DNA of 64,000 bases from Streptomyces toyocaensis (GTDB lineage: Bacteria; Actinomycetota; Actinomycetes; Streptomycetales; Streptomycetaceae): NCBI RefSeq assembly GCF_000725125.1, contig NZ_JFCB01000008.1, positions 149,715 through 213,714 on the forward strand, given 5' to 3'. Both the position numbers and the translations under genes were made by a program. The notes under the pieces are model-generated. The model ran no database searches. It saw only the letters and a program-made list of their open reading frames with translations, and was not told where the DNA came from. Below are positions 56,733 through 64,000 of the stretch, piece by piece. Each line of letters starts with the position of its first letter. Position 1 is the first letter of the stretch.

Positions 56733-57191
56733 ATGAACACGGGGAGTAACAAGTCTGGCGAGGCCGTGCTGACGGCCGACGGGGTGACGGTGGACGAGAG
56801 CGGAAGCCGGGAGGAGCGGGCGCTCGGATCGCGGGCGCCGGAGTTCGTCAGGGCACGCCGGGCACTGCACCTCAGCTGGCAGGTCGGTGTCTTCGTGGTC
56901 GGCCTCGCGGTCGTGGCGGCAGGCGCCGCGATGCTGGTCCTGCCCGGTCCCGGCTGGGTCGTGATCTTCGGCGGGATGGCGATCTGGGCGACCGAGTTCG
57001 TCTGGGCCCAGCTGGTGCTGCGCTGGACCAAGCGCAAGGTCACCGAGGCGGCTCAGCGAGCCCTGGACCCCAGGGTGCGGCGGCGGAACATCATCCTGAC
57101 CTCCGTCGGCCTGGTGATCGTGGCCGCGCTGGTCGCGGTCTACCTGTGGAAGTTCGGCCTCGTGATGCCCTGGAAGATCGAGAACCAGTGA
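56733..57191 (+). CDS. PGPGW-motif membrane protein (TIGR02611-like)
   Basis: A 152-residue membrane protein containing the signature AAMLVLPGPGWVVIFGGMAI, with helices VGVFVVGLAVVAAGAAMLVL and IILTSVGLVIVAALVAVYLW and a short acidic N-terminus. A -10-like TAGGGT at 56719-56724 would start the mRNA near the ATG, so the transcript may be leaderless. Function unknown; conserved in actinobacteria. Confidence 0.9.
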   Translation: MNTGSNKSGEAVLTADGVTVDESGSREERALGSRAPEFVRARRALHLSWQVGVFVVGLAVVAAGAAMLVLPGPGWVVIFGGMAIWATEFVWAQLVLRWTKRKVTEAAQRALDPRVRRRNIILTSVGLVIVAALVAVYLWKFGLVMPWKIENQ

Positions 57192-57270
57192 GCCGCGGCG
57201 GAGGGTGCGCGCACCGCCCTCCGCCGGTCACGGGCACTGCCTGACATGGGGTAATGTTCTTCCTGCGTCC

Positions 57271-57342
57271 GGGCGATTAGCTCAGTGGGAGAGCGCTTCG
57301 TTCACACCGAAGAGGTCACTGGTTCGAACCCAGTATCGCCCA
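57271..57342 (+). tRNA. tRNA-Val (CAC), copy 1
   Basis: Acceptor GGGCGAT/ATCGCCC, anticodon loop TTCACAC (CAC), T-loop GGTTCGAACCC. No CCA is encoded. A -10-like TAATGT lies at 57252-57257, and a strong terminator follows. Confidence 0.96.
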
Positions 57343-57352
57343 CCGGATCACA

Positions 57353-57389
57353 AGGCGGCCCGGCTCACGAATCGTGAGCCGGGCCGCCT
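57353..57389 (+). terminator. Terminator after tRNA-Val copy 1
   Basis: Perfect 16-bp arms (57353-57368 and 57374-57389) with a five-base loop begin ten bases after the tRNA. Confidence 0.9.
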
Positions 57390-57489
57390 CGTCGTGGGGC
57401 GGGGACCCCGGTGGCTTCCCTGTCCGGCCGTTCCGCCCGGAGACGGGGCGGTCACACTCCGTCACGCCCGGTGAGGTGGTGAGCCCCGC

Positions 57490-57774
57490 GCCATCGCCAT
57501 CGCCATCAAGAAGACCGTCGCGCTCTTCGAGAAGAAGTTCCCGGAGATCGGTATCGAGCCTGAATTCACCGACTACGGAGCGTTCGGGGGGACGTTCCAG
57601 GCCCAGGCCCCCGGCGGCAATCCGCCGGACGCTTTCCGGAATACGGTCTGCTTCCTGTGCAAGTACGACAAGCGCGGTGTTCTGCTGGACCTCAAGACGC
57701 AGGCGGACGCGGGGAATCCGAGCCTGGAGAACTTCCGCGACGGCCTGCCGGCGAACGGTCAGGCCGACGGCAGC
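57490..57774 (+). pseudogene. Fragment of an ABC sugar-binding lipoprotein
   Basis: In one frame this stretch reads TVALFEKKFPEIGIEPEFTD, YGAFGGTFQAQAPGGNPPDA, KYDKRGVLLDLKTQADAGNP, and SLENFRDGLPANGQAD. This is the N-terminal-to-middle part of an extracellular solute-binding protein (family 1, sugar type). There is no start, no signal peptide and no C-terminal half, and the sequence is lost on both sides. It is a gene remnant lying between two identical tRNA-Val genes, a common site of integration and loss. Confidence 0.7.
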
Positions 57775-57878
57775 GGTGGGAGGACGGCTACAAGCGCGTG
57801 TGCTCTCCGCGGGCCTCGCTCTGCCGGGGGACCGGATCGCGTAGGCACGACCCGGGCGCGGACGGGCACACTCCGTAG

Positions 57879-58328
57879 ATGGACTGGAACCATTACCGCT
57901 TCCGCAGTCTGTGGACCCTGTCCGCGCCCGCCCCGACGGTGTACGGCGCCCTGGAACGGATCGAGGAATACCCCCTGTGGTGGCCTCAGGTGCGCGAGGT
58001 CACGCGCCTCGACGACACCACCGGGATCATCACGATCCGCTCCCTCCTGCCCTACGACCTGACCTCGACGCTGCGCGAGGGGCGGCGCGACCGGGAGACC
58101 GGGGTCCTGGAGGCCGGTCTGTCCGGTGACATCGACGGCTGGGCCCGCTGGACCGTCACCCGCCTGGGAGTCCATGGCTGTCTCGCCCACTACGAACAGG
58201 AGGTCGACCTCCGCAAACCGCTGCTGCGTCTCCTCGCCGTACCCGGCCGGCCCGTCTTCCGTCTCAACCACGCGGTGATGATGCGGGCCGGCCGGCGCGG
58301 ACTTGCCGCGCACCTGGAAGCGGTTTGA
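57879..58328 (+). CDS. SRPBCC-fold (polyketide cyclase/dehydrase-like) protein
   Basis: A 149-residue START/SRPBCC-type protein: FRSLWTLSAPAPTVYGALER, EEYPLWWPQVREVTRLDDTT, IITIRSLLPYDLTSTL and GWARWTVTRLGVHGCLAHYE. This fold has a deep hydrophobic cavity for a lipid or aromatic ligand. It may bind or modify such a molecule; the ligand is unknown. It lies directly upstream of the second tRNA-Val gene. Confidence 0.88.
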   Translation: MDWNHYRFRSLWTLSAPAPTVYGALERIEEYPLWWPQVREVTRLDDTTGIITIRSLLPYDLTSTLREGRRDRETGVLEAGLSGDIDGWARWTVTRLGVHGCLAHYEQEVDLRKPLLRLLAVPGRPVFRLNHAVMMRAGRRGLAAHLEAV

Positions 58329-58354
58329 AGGAAGCGTCCCCGGGCCTGTATGGT
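58325..58354 (+). promoter_or_regulatory. Promoter of tRNA-Val copy 2
   Basis: TTGAAG (58325-58330) and TATGGT (58349-58354), 18 bases apart, match the vegetative promoter pattern; the tRNA starts 14 bases downstream. The -35 box overlaps the stop codon of the preceding gene. Confidence 0.6.
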
Positions 58355-58367
58355 TCAGTGCGTTCCC

Positions 58368-58439
58368 GGGCGATTAGCTCAGTGGGAGAGCGCTTCGTTC
58401 ACACCGAAGAGGTCACTGGTTCGAACCCAGTATCGCCCA
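58368..58439 (+). tRNA. tRNA-Val (CAC), copy 2
   Basis: Identical over its 72 bases to the copy at 57271-57342, with anticodon CAC. It has its own promoter and terminator. Confidence 0.96.
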
Positions 58440-58450
58440 CCAGCCGGGAC

Positions 58451-58482
58451 CGGCGCCCTCACCCTTCCAGGTGAGGGCGCCG
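58451..58482. terminator. Terminator after tRNA-Val copy 2
   Basis: Perfect 13-bp arms (58451-58463 and 58470-58482) with a six-base loop, between the tRNA and the convergent exonuclease gene. Confidence 0.88.
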
Positions 58483-58551
58483 TTCGGCGTTCCAGGGGCC
58501 GAGAAGGGCCGCTGACCGCGGTGGGAGAACCGTGCGCCCGGCCCGGCGGGC

Positions 58552-59277
58552 TCACGCCGCCGCCGGCAGGTCCGGGCGCAGGGGCCAGGCCGGGTCCACC
58601 ACCTCCTCCGTGCCGTTGCGCGCGAACCACGCCTGCAGACCCCGCGCCTGAGCGGCGTGCCACACCGCCTGGAGGGTGTGCAGCTCACCGGGGGACAGCC
58701 GCTCGAGCCGCGACGCGAAACGCCGTCCGACCGCCCTGGCGACCTCCAGCGCGGCCGCCGCGTCCGCCGCCGCGTCGTGCGCCGCCTCCAGCTCGACGCC
58801 GTAGTGCGCACACAGGTCGGTCAGCGTGCGCCGGCCCTTGCGATAGCGGTCAAGGTGCTTGTCGAGCACCCACGGGTCCAGCACCAGCAGCGGTGTCCGC
58901 TCGAACCAGCGTCCCAGCGACGAGGCCCGGTGCCGGCGCAACTCCCGGTCCAGCAACGTGAGATCGAAGGGCGCGTTCATCACCACCAGCGGCCGGCCCA
59001 CCCGGGCCTGCTCCGCCAGCGCCTCGGCCACCTCGTACATCACCGGCGCCGGCCAGCGGCCGTTGCGCCGCAGATGCTCGTCCGTCAGCCCGTGCACCTC
59101 CGTCGCGCCGGCCGGCACCGGCACCCCCGGATTCACCAGCCAGCGGGTCACCCGCGGCCGGGTGCCCGGCGCGTCCTGGACGACGAGAGCGGCCGACACG
59201 ATCCGGTCGGTCTCGACGTCCACGCCCGTCGTCTCCGTGTCGAAAGCGGCCAACGGCCCTTCGTGCCAGCACGCCAT
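58552..59277 (-). CDS. DnaQ-like 3'-5' exonuclease
   Basis: A 241-residue DEDDh exonuclease of the polymerase III epsilon type. Exo I is LAAFDTETTGVDVETDRIV, Exo II VVMNAPFDLTLLDREL, and the catalytic His-Asp region is ELEAAHDAAADAAAALEVAR. The start taken is ATG 59277 with GAGGGG upstream; a longer N-terminus through TTG is possible. It is not the replicative epsilon in context; a repair, RNA-trimming or defence role is open. It is divergent from the DUF4365 gene across 168 bases. Confidence 0.92.
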   Translation of the reverse strand: MACWHEGPLAAFDTETTGVDVETDRIVSAALVVQDAPGTRPRVTRWLVNPGVPVPAGATEVHGLTDEHLRRNGRWPAPVMYEVAEALAEQARVGRPLVVMNAPFDLTLLDRELRRHRASSLGRWFERTPLLVLDPWVLDKHLDRYRKGRRTLTDLCAHYGVELEAAHDAAADAAAALEVARAVGRRFASRLERLSPGELHTLQAVWHAAQARGLQAWFARNGTEEVVDPAWPLRPDLPAAA

Positions 59278-59445
59278 GCCCAACAACCCCTCGTACACCA
59301 GTGGCAGTTGACGCTCCGTCCACTGCCCGGTCCGGTGATACCCGGGCTGTTTGCCCCGTACGCCGGAAGGAGACAACAGGATTACGGGTCCTTGCAGTTC
59401 AGCGACCCGCACCGGGGACACGACTGTTTCGGAAGGCTGTTGGCC

Positions 59446-60012
59446 ATGGCCATCGCGCAGCCCGAGCGGGGCGGGCTGCTGCCCGAGCGCCCGCCACCCT
59501 CCCGCGGCACCCTCGCCACCACCGCCTGCATGGAGACCCTGCAGGTCGGCTATCTGCACGCCGTCGCGGCGGCCGCGGGCTGTTCACTCTCCCAGCCCTT
59601 TCCGGACAACGGCATCGACTGGCACGTCAGCCACAGCGCCGCCGGGCACACCGTCGACGACGAGGTCACCGTCAAGGTGCAGTTGAAGGCGACCTACCAG
59701 ATCGCCCCCGACCCGCCGGGCCGGTTCTTCTCGTTCACCCTCGACAACGCCCACCTGGCCAAGCTCGCCCGCACTCCGGTGTCGGTGCACAAGATCCTGG
59801 TCGTGATGATCGTGCCGCGCTCGCAGGACGACTGGCTGCGCGCCGGCCACGACCGGCTCGATCTGCGGCACTGCTGCTACTGGACGAACCTCGCCGGTCA
59901 CCCGGTGACCGGCCGGCGCCGCACCACCGTACGGATCCCCACCTCACGCATCTTCGACGACCGGGCGCTGTGCGAGATCATGACGCGGGTCGGGACGGGA
60001 GGAAAACCGTGA
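59446..60012 (+). CDS. DUF4365 protein, PD-(D/E)XK-like
   Basis: ATG 59446 has GGAAGG nine bases upstream; the product has 188 residues. The DUF4365 core contains ACMETLQVGYLHAVAAAAGC, PFPDNGIDWHVSHSA and VTVKVQLKATYQIAPDPPG. The Asp in NGIDWH and the Q-x-K in VQLKAT fit a PD-(D/E)XK nuclease-like active site, and later VPVSVHKILVVMIVP-type strands complete the fold. Its stop overlaps the start of the next gene, so they are coupled. Nuclease activity is inferred from the motif only. Confidence 0.8.
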   Translation: MAIAQPERGGLLPERPPPSRGTLATTACMETLQVGYLHAVAAAAGCSLSQPFPDNGIDWHVSHSAAGHTVDDEVTVKVQLKATYQIAPDPPGRFFSFTLDNAHLAKLARTPVSVHKILVVMIVPRSQDDWLRAGHDRLDLRHCCYWTNLAGHPVTGRRRTTVRIPTSRIFDDRALCEIMTRVGTGGKP

Positions 60013-61241
60013 CGCACCGCCCGACCGGGGAACCCCCGAGGTCCGTACGCCCCCACCCCGCTGACGCCTTCGACGCGGGGCCGCCCGACCCCACCGGGAC
60101 CGACCCGGCCGTGCTCACCGCCCTGCTGCACCGGCACGGCTGGCAGCGGCGCGGCGGTGCCGCCGGACGCTACGGCCGCTGGACCCCGCCCGGACCGGGC
60201 ACCGGCACCAGTCTGCTCGTCCCGGTGAGCCGCGCCCTCCCCGACAGCGAAGACCTGCTCACCGAGGCACTGCAGGCGCTGTCCCGCAGCGGCACGCCGT
60301 CCGCCCGGGAGATCCTGCTCTCCCTCGCCGTGCCCAGCGACGAGATCCACTGGTGGCGCGACACACCCGCCGGCCCCGGCGGCGCCACCGTCTGGACCGC
60401 GGAGGAGCAACTGCGCTCCGCCGCCCGCCGGACCCTGCTCGCCGCCGCCCTCGCCACCCGCGCCCGGACCGGTTTCCACGGCGCGCGGCACCGCCGCCCG
60501 GCCGCCGCCGCGCTGGACACCGTCCTGGTGGGACCCGCGCAGGGCGGACGCCGGCTGACCGCGTTCGCCCCCGTGACCACCGGCCGGTCCCTCGCCGTAC
60601 GCCTCCATCACGCCCTCCACGCCGCCCGCGAGGCCATCGACCACCGCCGGGCCACCGGTGGCGCGGACGCCTTCGACACCGCCGTCGCGGCGGGCGTCAG
60701 CCACGAGCTCACCGAGGCCCTCGTCGCCCTCGTCCAGGGCTCCGAGGGTGCCCGCGTCGGCGTGGCCTGGGCTCCGGCGGCCGGTGTGCCCGAGGGTTGC
60801 GCGACCGCCGCGGAACCGGTCGGGTTCTCACCCGGCGACCTGCCCTTCCTGCGCGAGGCCGGTCTGCGCTACCGGCGGGCGGAACCGTCCGTCACCGTTC
60901 GGATCACCGGCACCGTCGTCCGGATGCACCGGTCCGGTGCCCGCGGCGAGGGCACGATCCGGCTCCGCGTGCTCGCCGGTGCCGAGGTCGGGCACGTCCG
61001 GATCATCCTCGGCGAGGAGGACTACCGCGTCGCCGGGCACGCGCACCTCGTGGGCCTGCCGGTACGGGTACGGGGGCGTCTGGAGAGCCGCGGCGGCTTC
61101 CGCCGGCTCACCGACGTCACCGAGCTGGTACCGGTGCAGGTCGACGAGGCCGAGCGGGACCGGCTGCTCAAGGCGCTCCAGGCGAATGCCGAGACCGCGG
61201 CCTTCTTCGGCGAGGCCTGCGGTCCCGACTGCGGAGACTGA
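60009..61241 (+). CDS. Uncharacterised protein coupled to the DUF4365 gene
   Basis: GTG 60009 (GGGAGGAAAACC upstream) overlaps the DUF4365 stop. The 410-residue product begins with a Pro-rich region, then a helix-rich central part (LTEALQALSRSGTPSAREIL, SAARRTLLAAALATRARTGF, AVRLHHALHAAREAIDHRRA). The last 120 residues look like a beta-barrel of the OB type (VTVRITGTVVRMHRSGARGE, VGLPVRVRGRLESRGGFRRL, TDVTELVPVQVDEAERDRLL), which might bind nucleic acid. No known family is recognised. Coupling implies the two proteins work together. Confidence 0.75.
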   Translation: MTHRPTGEPPRSVRPHPADAFDAGPPDPTGTDPAVLTALLHRHGWQRRGGAAGRYGRWTPPGPGTGTSLLVPVSRALPDSEDLLTEALQALSRSGTPSAREILLSLAVPSDEIHWWRDTPAGPGGATVWTAEEQLRSAARRTLLAAALATRARTGFHGARHRRPAAAALDTVLVGPAQGGRRLTAFAPVTTGRSLAVRLHHALHAAREAIDHRRATGGADAFDTAVAAGVSHELTEALVALVQGSEGARVGVAWAPAAGVPEGCATAAEPVGFSPGDLPFLREAGLRYRRAEPSVTVRITGTVVRMHRSGARGEGTIRLRVLAGAEVGHVRIILGEEDYRVAGHAHLVGLPVRVRGRLESRGGFRRLTDVTELVPVQVDEAERDRLLKALQANAETAAFFGEACGPDCGD

Positions 61242-61334
61242 TTTCGCGGAGGGCGGTCCCGGGTCGGTACGATCGCACCCATGCGTGCGCTCCGGTATGG
61301 CGCCGCACCTCAAGCCTTCAGTCAGGAGAGACCG

Positions 61335-63311
61335 GTGTCAGACGTCCGTGTGATCATCCAACGCGATTCCGAGCGGGAAGAACGCGTGGTGACGACGGGC
61401 ACTACGGCCGCCGAGCTCTTCGCCGGCGAGCGCTCGGTCATCGCCGCGCGCGTGGCCGGCGAGCTCAAGGACCTCTCCCACGAGGTCCAGGACGGCGAGA
61501 CCGTCGAGGGTGTGCAGATCTCCTCCGAGGACGGCCTGAACATCCTGCGCCACTCCACCGCCCACGTCATGGCCCAGGCCGTGCAGGAGCTGTTCCCCGA
61601 GGCCAAGCTGGGCATCGGCCCCCCGGTGCGGGACGGCTTCTACTACGACTTCGACGTGGACAGGCCGTTCCACCCCGATGACCTCAAGGCCATCGAGAAG
61701 AAGATGCAGGAGATCCAGAAGCGCGGCCAGCGCTTCTCCCGCCGTGTCGTCACCGACGACGAGGCCCGCGAGGAGCTCGCCGACGAGCCGTACAAGCTGG
61801 AGCTGATCGGTCTCAAGGGCTCCGCGTCGCACGACGACGGCGCGGACGTAGAGGTCGGCGCCGGCGAGCTGACGATCTACGACAACCTCGACGCCAAGAC
61901 CGGCGAGCTGTGCTGGAAGGACCTCTGCCGCGGTCCCCACCTGCCCACCACCCGGAACATCCCGGCGTTCAAGCTGATGCGCAACGCGGCCGCCTACTGG
62001 CGCGGCAGCGAGAAGAACCCCATGCTCCAGCGCATCTACGGCACCGCCTGGCCCTCCAAGGAGGAGCTGAAGGCACACCTGGAGTTCCTCGCCGAGGCCG
62101 AGAAGCGCGACCACCGCAAGCTGGGCTCCGAACTCGACCTGTTCTCCATCCCGGAGCAGATCGGCTCCGGCCTCGCCGTCTTCCACCCCAAGGGCGGCAT
62201 CGTCCGCCGGGTCATGGAGGACTACTCGCGCCGCCGGCACGAGGAGGAGGGCTACGAGTTCGTCTACACCCCGCACGCGACCAAGGGAAAGCTCTTCGAG
62301 ACCTCGGGCCATCTGGACTGGTACGCCGACGGCATGTACCCGCCCATGCAGCTCGACGAGGGCGTGGACTACTACCTCAAGCCCATGAACTGCCCGATGC
62401 ACAACCTGATCTTCGACGCGCGCGGCCGTTCGTACCGTGAACTGCCGCTTCGCCTCTTCGAGTTCGGAACCGTGTACCGGTACGAGAAGTCGGGCGTCGT
62501 GCACGGCCTGACCCGGGCCCGCGGCTTCACCCAGGACGACGCGCACATCTACTGCACCCGCGAGCAGATGTCCGAGGAGCTCGACAGGACCCTCACCTTC
62601 GTCCTGAACCTGCTGCGCGACTACGGTCTGACCGACTTCTACCTGGAGCTGTCCACCAAGGACCCGGAGAAGTTCGTCGGTTCCGACGAGGCCTGGGAAG
62701 AGGCCACCGAGACGCTGCGCCAGGTCGCCGAGAAGCAGAACCTGGAGCTTGTGGCGGACCCGGGCGGCGCCGCCTTCTACGGCCCGAAGATCTCCGTCCA
62801 GGCCAAGGACGCCATCGGCCGCACCTGGCAGATGTCGACCATCCAGCTCGACTTCAACCTGCCGGAGCGCTTCGACCTGGAGTACACCGCCGCGGACGGC
62901 TCCAAGACCCGCCCGGTCATGATCCACCGCGCGCTGTTCGGCTCCATCGAGCGGTTCTTCGCGGTGCTCCTCGAGCACTACGCGGGCGCGTTCCCGGCGT
63001 GGCTCGCCCCGGTCCAGGCGATCGGCATCCCGATCGGTGACGCCCACGTCGAGTACCTGGAGAAGTTCGCGGACGCGGCCCGCAAGCAGGGGTTGCGCGT
63101 CGAGGTCGACTCCTCCTCGGACCGCATGCAGAAGAAGATTCGCAACGCCCAGAAGCAGAAGGTGCCGTTCATGGTCATCGCGGGCGACGAGGACATGGCG
63201 AACGGCGCGGTCTCCTTCCGTTACCGCGACGGCTCGCAGGAGAACGGCATCCCCGTCGACGAGGCCATCGCGAAGATCGCCAAGGTCGTCGAGGAGCGGA
63301 CGCAGGTCTGA
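61335..63311 (+). CDS. thrS: Threonyl-tRNA synthetase
   Basis: A 658-residue class II synthetase. An N-terminal TGS domain is followed by the editing domain with [20 protein letters not shown] (HxxxH zinc motif) and the catalytic core: [19 protein letters not shown] (zinc Cys/His), [16 protein letters not shown] (motif 2), [20 protein letters not shown] (motif 3), and the C-terminal anticodon domain. GTG 61335 is chosen because AGGAGAG lies just upstream; the frame continues upstream to ATG 61281, which is less likely. A terminator follows. Confidence 0.97.
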   Translation: MSDVRVIIQRDSEREERVVTTGTTAAELFAGERSVIAARVAGELKDLSHEVQDGETVEGVQISSEDGLNILRHSTAHVMAQAVQELFPEAKLGIGPPVRDGFYYDFDVDRPFHPDDLKAIEKKMQEIQKRGQRFSRRVVTDDEAREELADEPYKLELIGLKGSASHDDGADVEVGAGELTIYDNLDAKTGELCWKDLCRGPHLPTTRNIPAFKLMRNAAAYWRGSEKNPMLQRIYGTAWPSKEELKAHLEFLAEAEKRDHRKLGSELDLFSIPEQIGSGLAVFHPKGGIVRRVMEDYSRRRHEEEGYEFVYTPHATKGKLFETSGHLDWYADGMYPPMQLDEGVDYYLKPMNCPMHNLIFDARGRSYRELPLRLFEFGTVYRYEKSGVVHGLTRARGFTQDDAHIYCTREQMSEELDRTLTFVLNLLRDYGLTDFYLELSTKDPEKFVGSDEAWEEATETLRQVAEKQNLELVADPGGAAFYGPKISVQAKDAIGRTWQMSTIQLDFNLPERFDLEYTAADGSKTRPVMIHRALFGSIERFFAVLLEHYAGAFPAWLAPVQAIGIPIGDAHVEYLEKFADAARKQGLRVEVDSSSDRMQKKIRNAQKQKVPFMVIAGDEDMANGAVSFRYRDGSQENGIPVDEAIAKIAKVVEERTQV

Positions 63312-63328
63312 CCGCGCGCACGACCGCG

Positions 63329-63356
63329 AGGCCCCCGGGAGTGAACCCGGGGGCCT
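63329..63356 (+). terminator. Terminator after thrS
   Basis: Arms AGGCCCCCGGG and CCCGGGGGCCT (63329-63339, 63346-63356) with a six-base loop are followed by a short T-run. Confidence 0.88.
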
Positions 63357-63393
63357 TTCCCGTGGTCCCGCGGTGACGCCATATGCTGCACAC

Positions 63394-63960
63394 ATGACGA
63401 GTGAGCCGGAGCAGCAGTGGGGAGTGGGCACGCAGGACGCGTTCCAGCGTCTGTGGACGCCCCATCGGATGGCCTACATCCAGGGCGAGAACAAGCCGAG
63501 CGGCCCGGGCGCCGACGACGGCTGCCCCTTCTGCTCCCTCCCCGCCAAGTCCGACGAGGACGGGCTGGTCCTCCGGCGCGGAGAGCTGGTGTACGCGGTG
63601 CTCAACCTCTACCCGTACACGGGCGGGCACCTGATGACGGTGCCCTACCGGCACGTCGCCGACTACACGGACCTCACGCGGGCGGAGACGGCCGAACTCG
63701 CCGAGCTCACCAAGCAGGCGATGACGGCGCTGCGCACGGCGTCGGGCGCGCACGGCTTCAACATCGGCATGAACCAGGGATCGGTCGCGGGCGCCGGCAT
63801 CGCCGCGCACCTGCACCAGCACATCGTCCCGCGCTGGGGCGGCGACACGAACTTCATGCCGGTGGTCGGCCACACGAAGGTGCTGCCGCAGCTGCTGGCG
63901 GACACCCGCAAGATGCTGGCGGAGGCCTGGCCGGCATCGACCAGCCCGTCCCGCGCTTGA
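63394..63960 (+). CDS. HIT-family nucleotide hydrolase/phosphorylase
   Basis: A 188-residue histidine-triad protein. The zinc-like CPFC pair (DGCPFCSLPAKSDEDG) precedes the HIT core LNLYPYTGGHLMTVPYRH, and the catalytic triad is AAHLHQHIVPRWGGDTNFMP. This subfamily includes the mycobacterial Ap4A phosphorylase-like proteins. A -10-like TATGCT at 63382-63387 puts transcription start near the ATG, so the mRNA may be leaderless. The substrate is probably a dinucleoside polyphosphate or AMP derivative. Confidence 0.94.
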   Translation: MTSEPEQQWGVGTQDAFQRLWTPHRMAYIQGENKPSGPGADDGCPFCSLPAKSDEDGLVLRRGELVYAVLNLYPYTGGHLMTVPYRHVADYTDLTRAETAELAELTKQAMTALRTASGAHGFNIGMNQGSVAGAGIAAHLHQHIVPRWGGDTNFMPVVGHTKVLPQLLADTRKMLAEAWPASTSPSRA

Positions 63961-64000
63961 GAACGAGGCCTCTTCAGGGCCGACGGGGGTCCGGGGCGCG

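Overview
The window is a 64 kb piece of a Streptomyces chromosome. The evidence is the very high G+C with G/C-ending codons, frequent GTG starts, near-absence of TTA codons, a recognisable sporulation gene (ssgB), copies of the extragenic repeat family typical of Streptomyces intergenic DNA, and gene order from pheT through the arginine cluster to ssgB and thrS that resembles the SCO1594-SCO1531 part of the S. coelicolor chromosome (order recalled, not searched). It reads as core chromosome with small decayed patches rather than as a large mobile island.

Layout. 1-13.2 kb: 3' end of pheT, a SpoIIE-type phosphatase broken by one in-frame stop, an HTH/TPR regulator, a Nudix hydrolase with the only in-frame TTA codon I found, a hydroxyacyl-CoA dehydrogenase, a Tat-exported glycosidase-like gene that appears frameshifted, a divergent MocR regulator/EamA exporter pair whose start codons overlap, an acetyltransferase, a degenerate histidine phosphatase, a DUF6314 protein and a secreted erythromycin-esterase-like protein. 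13.3-25.7 kb: argCJBDR, then a minus-strand flavin electron-transfer operon (ferric-reductase-like membrane protein, tandem FMN-binding protein, ApbE flavinyltransferase), a PPOX protein and a secreted protein, then argG and argH. The motif TGCATANNNNTGCA lies upstream of both argC and argG and marks them as ArgR targets. 25.8-33.5 kb: aldo/keto reductase, TetR regulator with a 14-TM exporter and a clear operator, acyltransferase, secreted phosphodiesterase, a small sigma factor, an acetyltransferase and two small membrane proteins. 33.5-38.0 kb: a HAD phosphatase, the metNIQ methionine importer behind a short open frame with a cysteine-rich end, and an acetyltransferase. 38.1-45.9 kb: cobalamin genes cobL, a BluB-CobT fusion with about 740 low-complexity N-terminal residues, and cobA, followed by an RNA methyltransferase. 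46.4-50.2 kb: a membrane Ser/Thr kinase and small proteins. 50.3-50.7 kb: a minus-strand tRNA operon Gly-Cys-Val-Val-Val. 50.9-56.5 kb: pabB/pabC, acetyltransferase, DsbA-like protein, small membrane proteins, a CGNR regulator and ssgB. 56.7-64 kb: a PGPGW membrane protein, two identical tRNA-Val(CAC) genes flanking a decayed sugar-binding-protein fragment, an exonuclease divergent from a DUF4365 gene and its overlapping partner, thrS, and a HIT protein.

How the genes work together. The seven arg genes cover the steps from N-acetylglutamate to N-acetylornithine/ornithine and from citrulline to arginine, together with their repressor; no carbamoyltransferase gene is in the window. metNIQ imports methionine, and its leader suggests control by cysteine supply. 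cobA, cobL and bluB-cobT act at the start, middle and lower-ligand ends of B12 synthesis. The ApbE/FMN-binding/reductase set is a complete exported flavin electron-transfer chain. pabB/pabC make p-aminobenzoate for folate.

Most interesting candidates: the Cys-rich open frame in front of metN; the DUF4365 plus 410-residue gene pair divergent from a DnaQ-like exonuclease; the MocR/EamA pair sharing one CATG with an embedded inverted repeat; the tandem flavinylation-site protein; and the BluB-CobT fusion. All were read by eye; no database search or folding was run.
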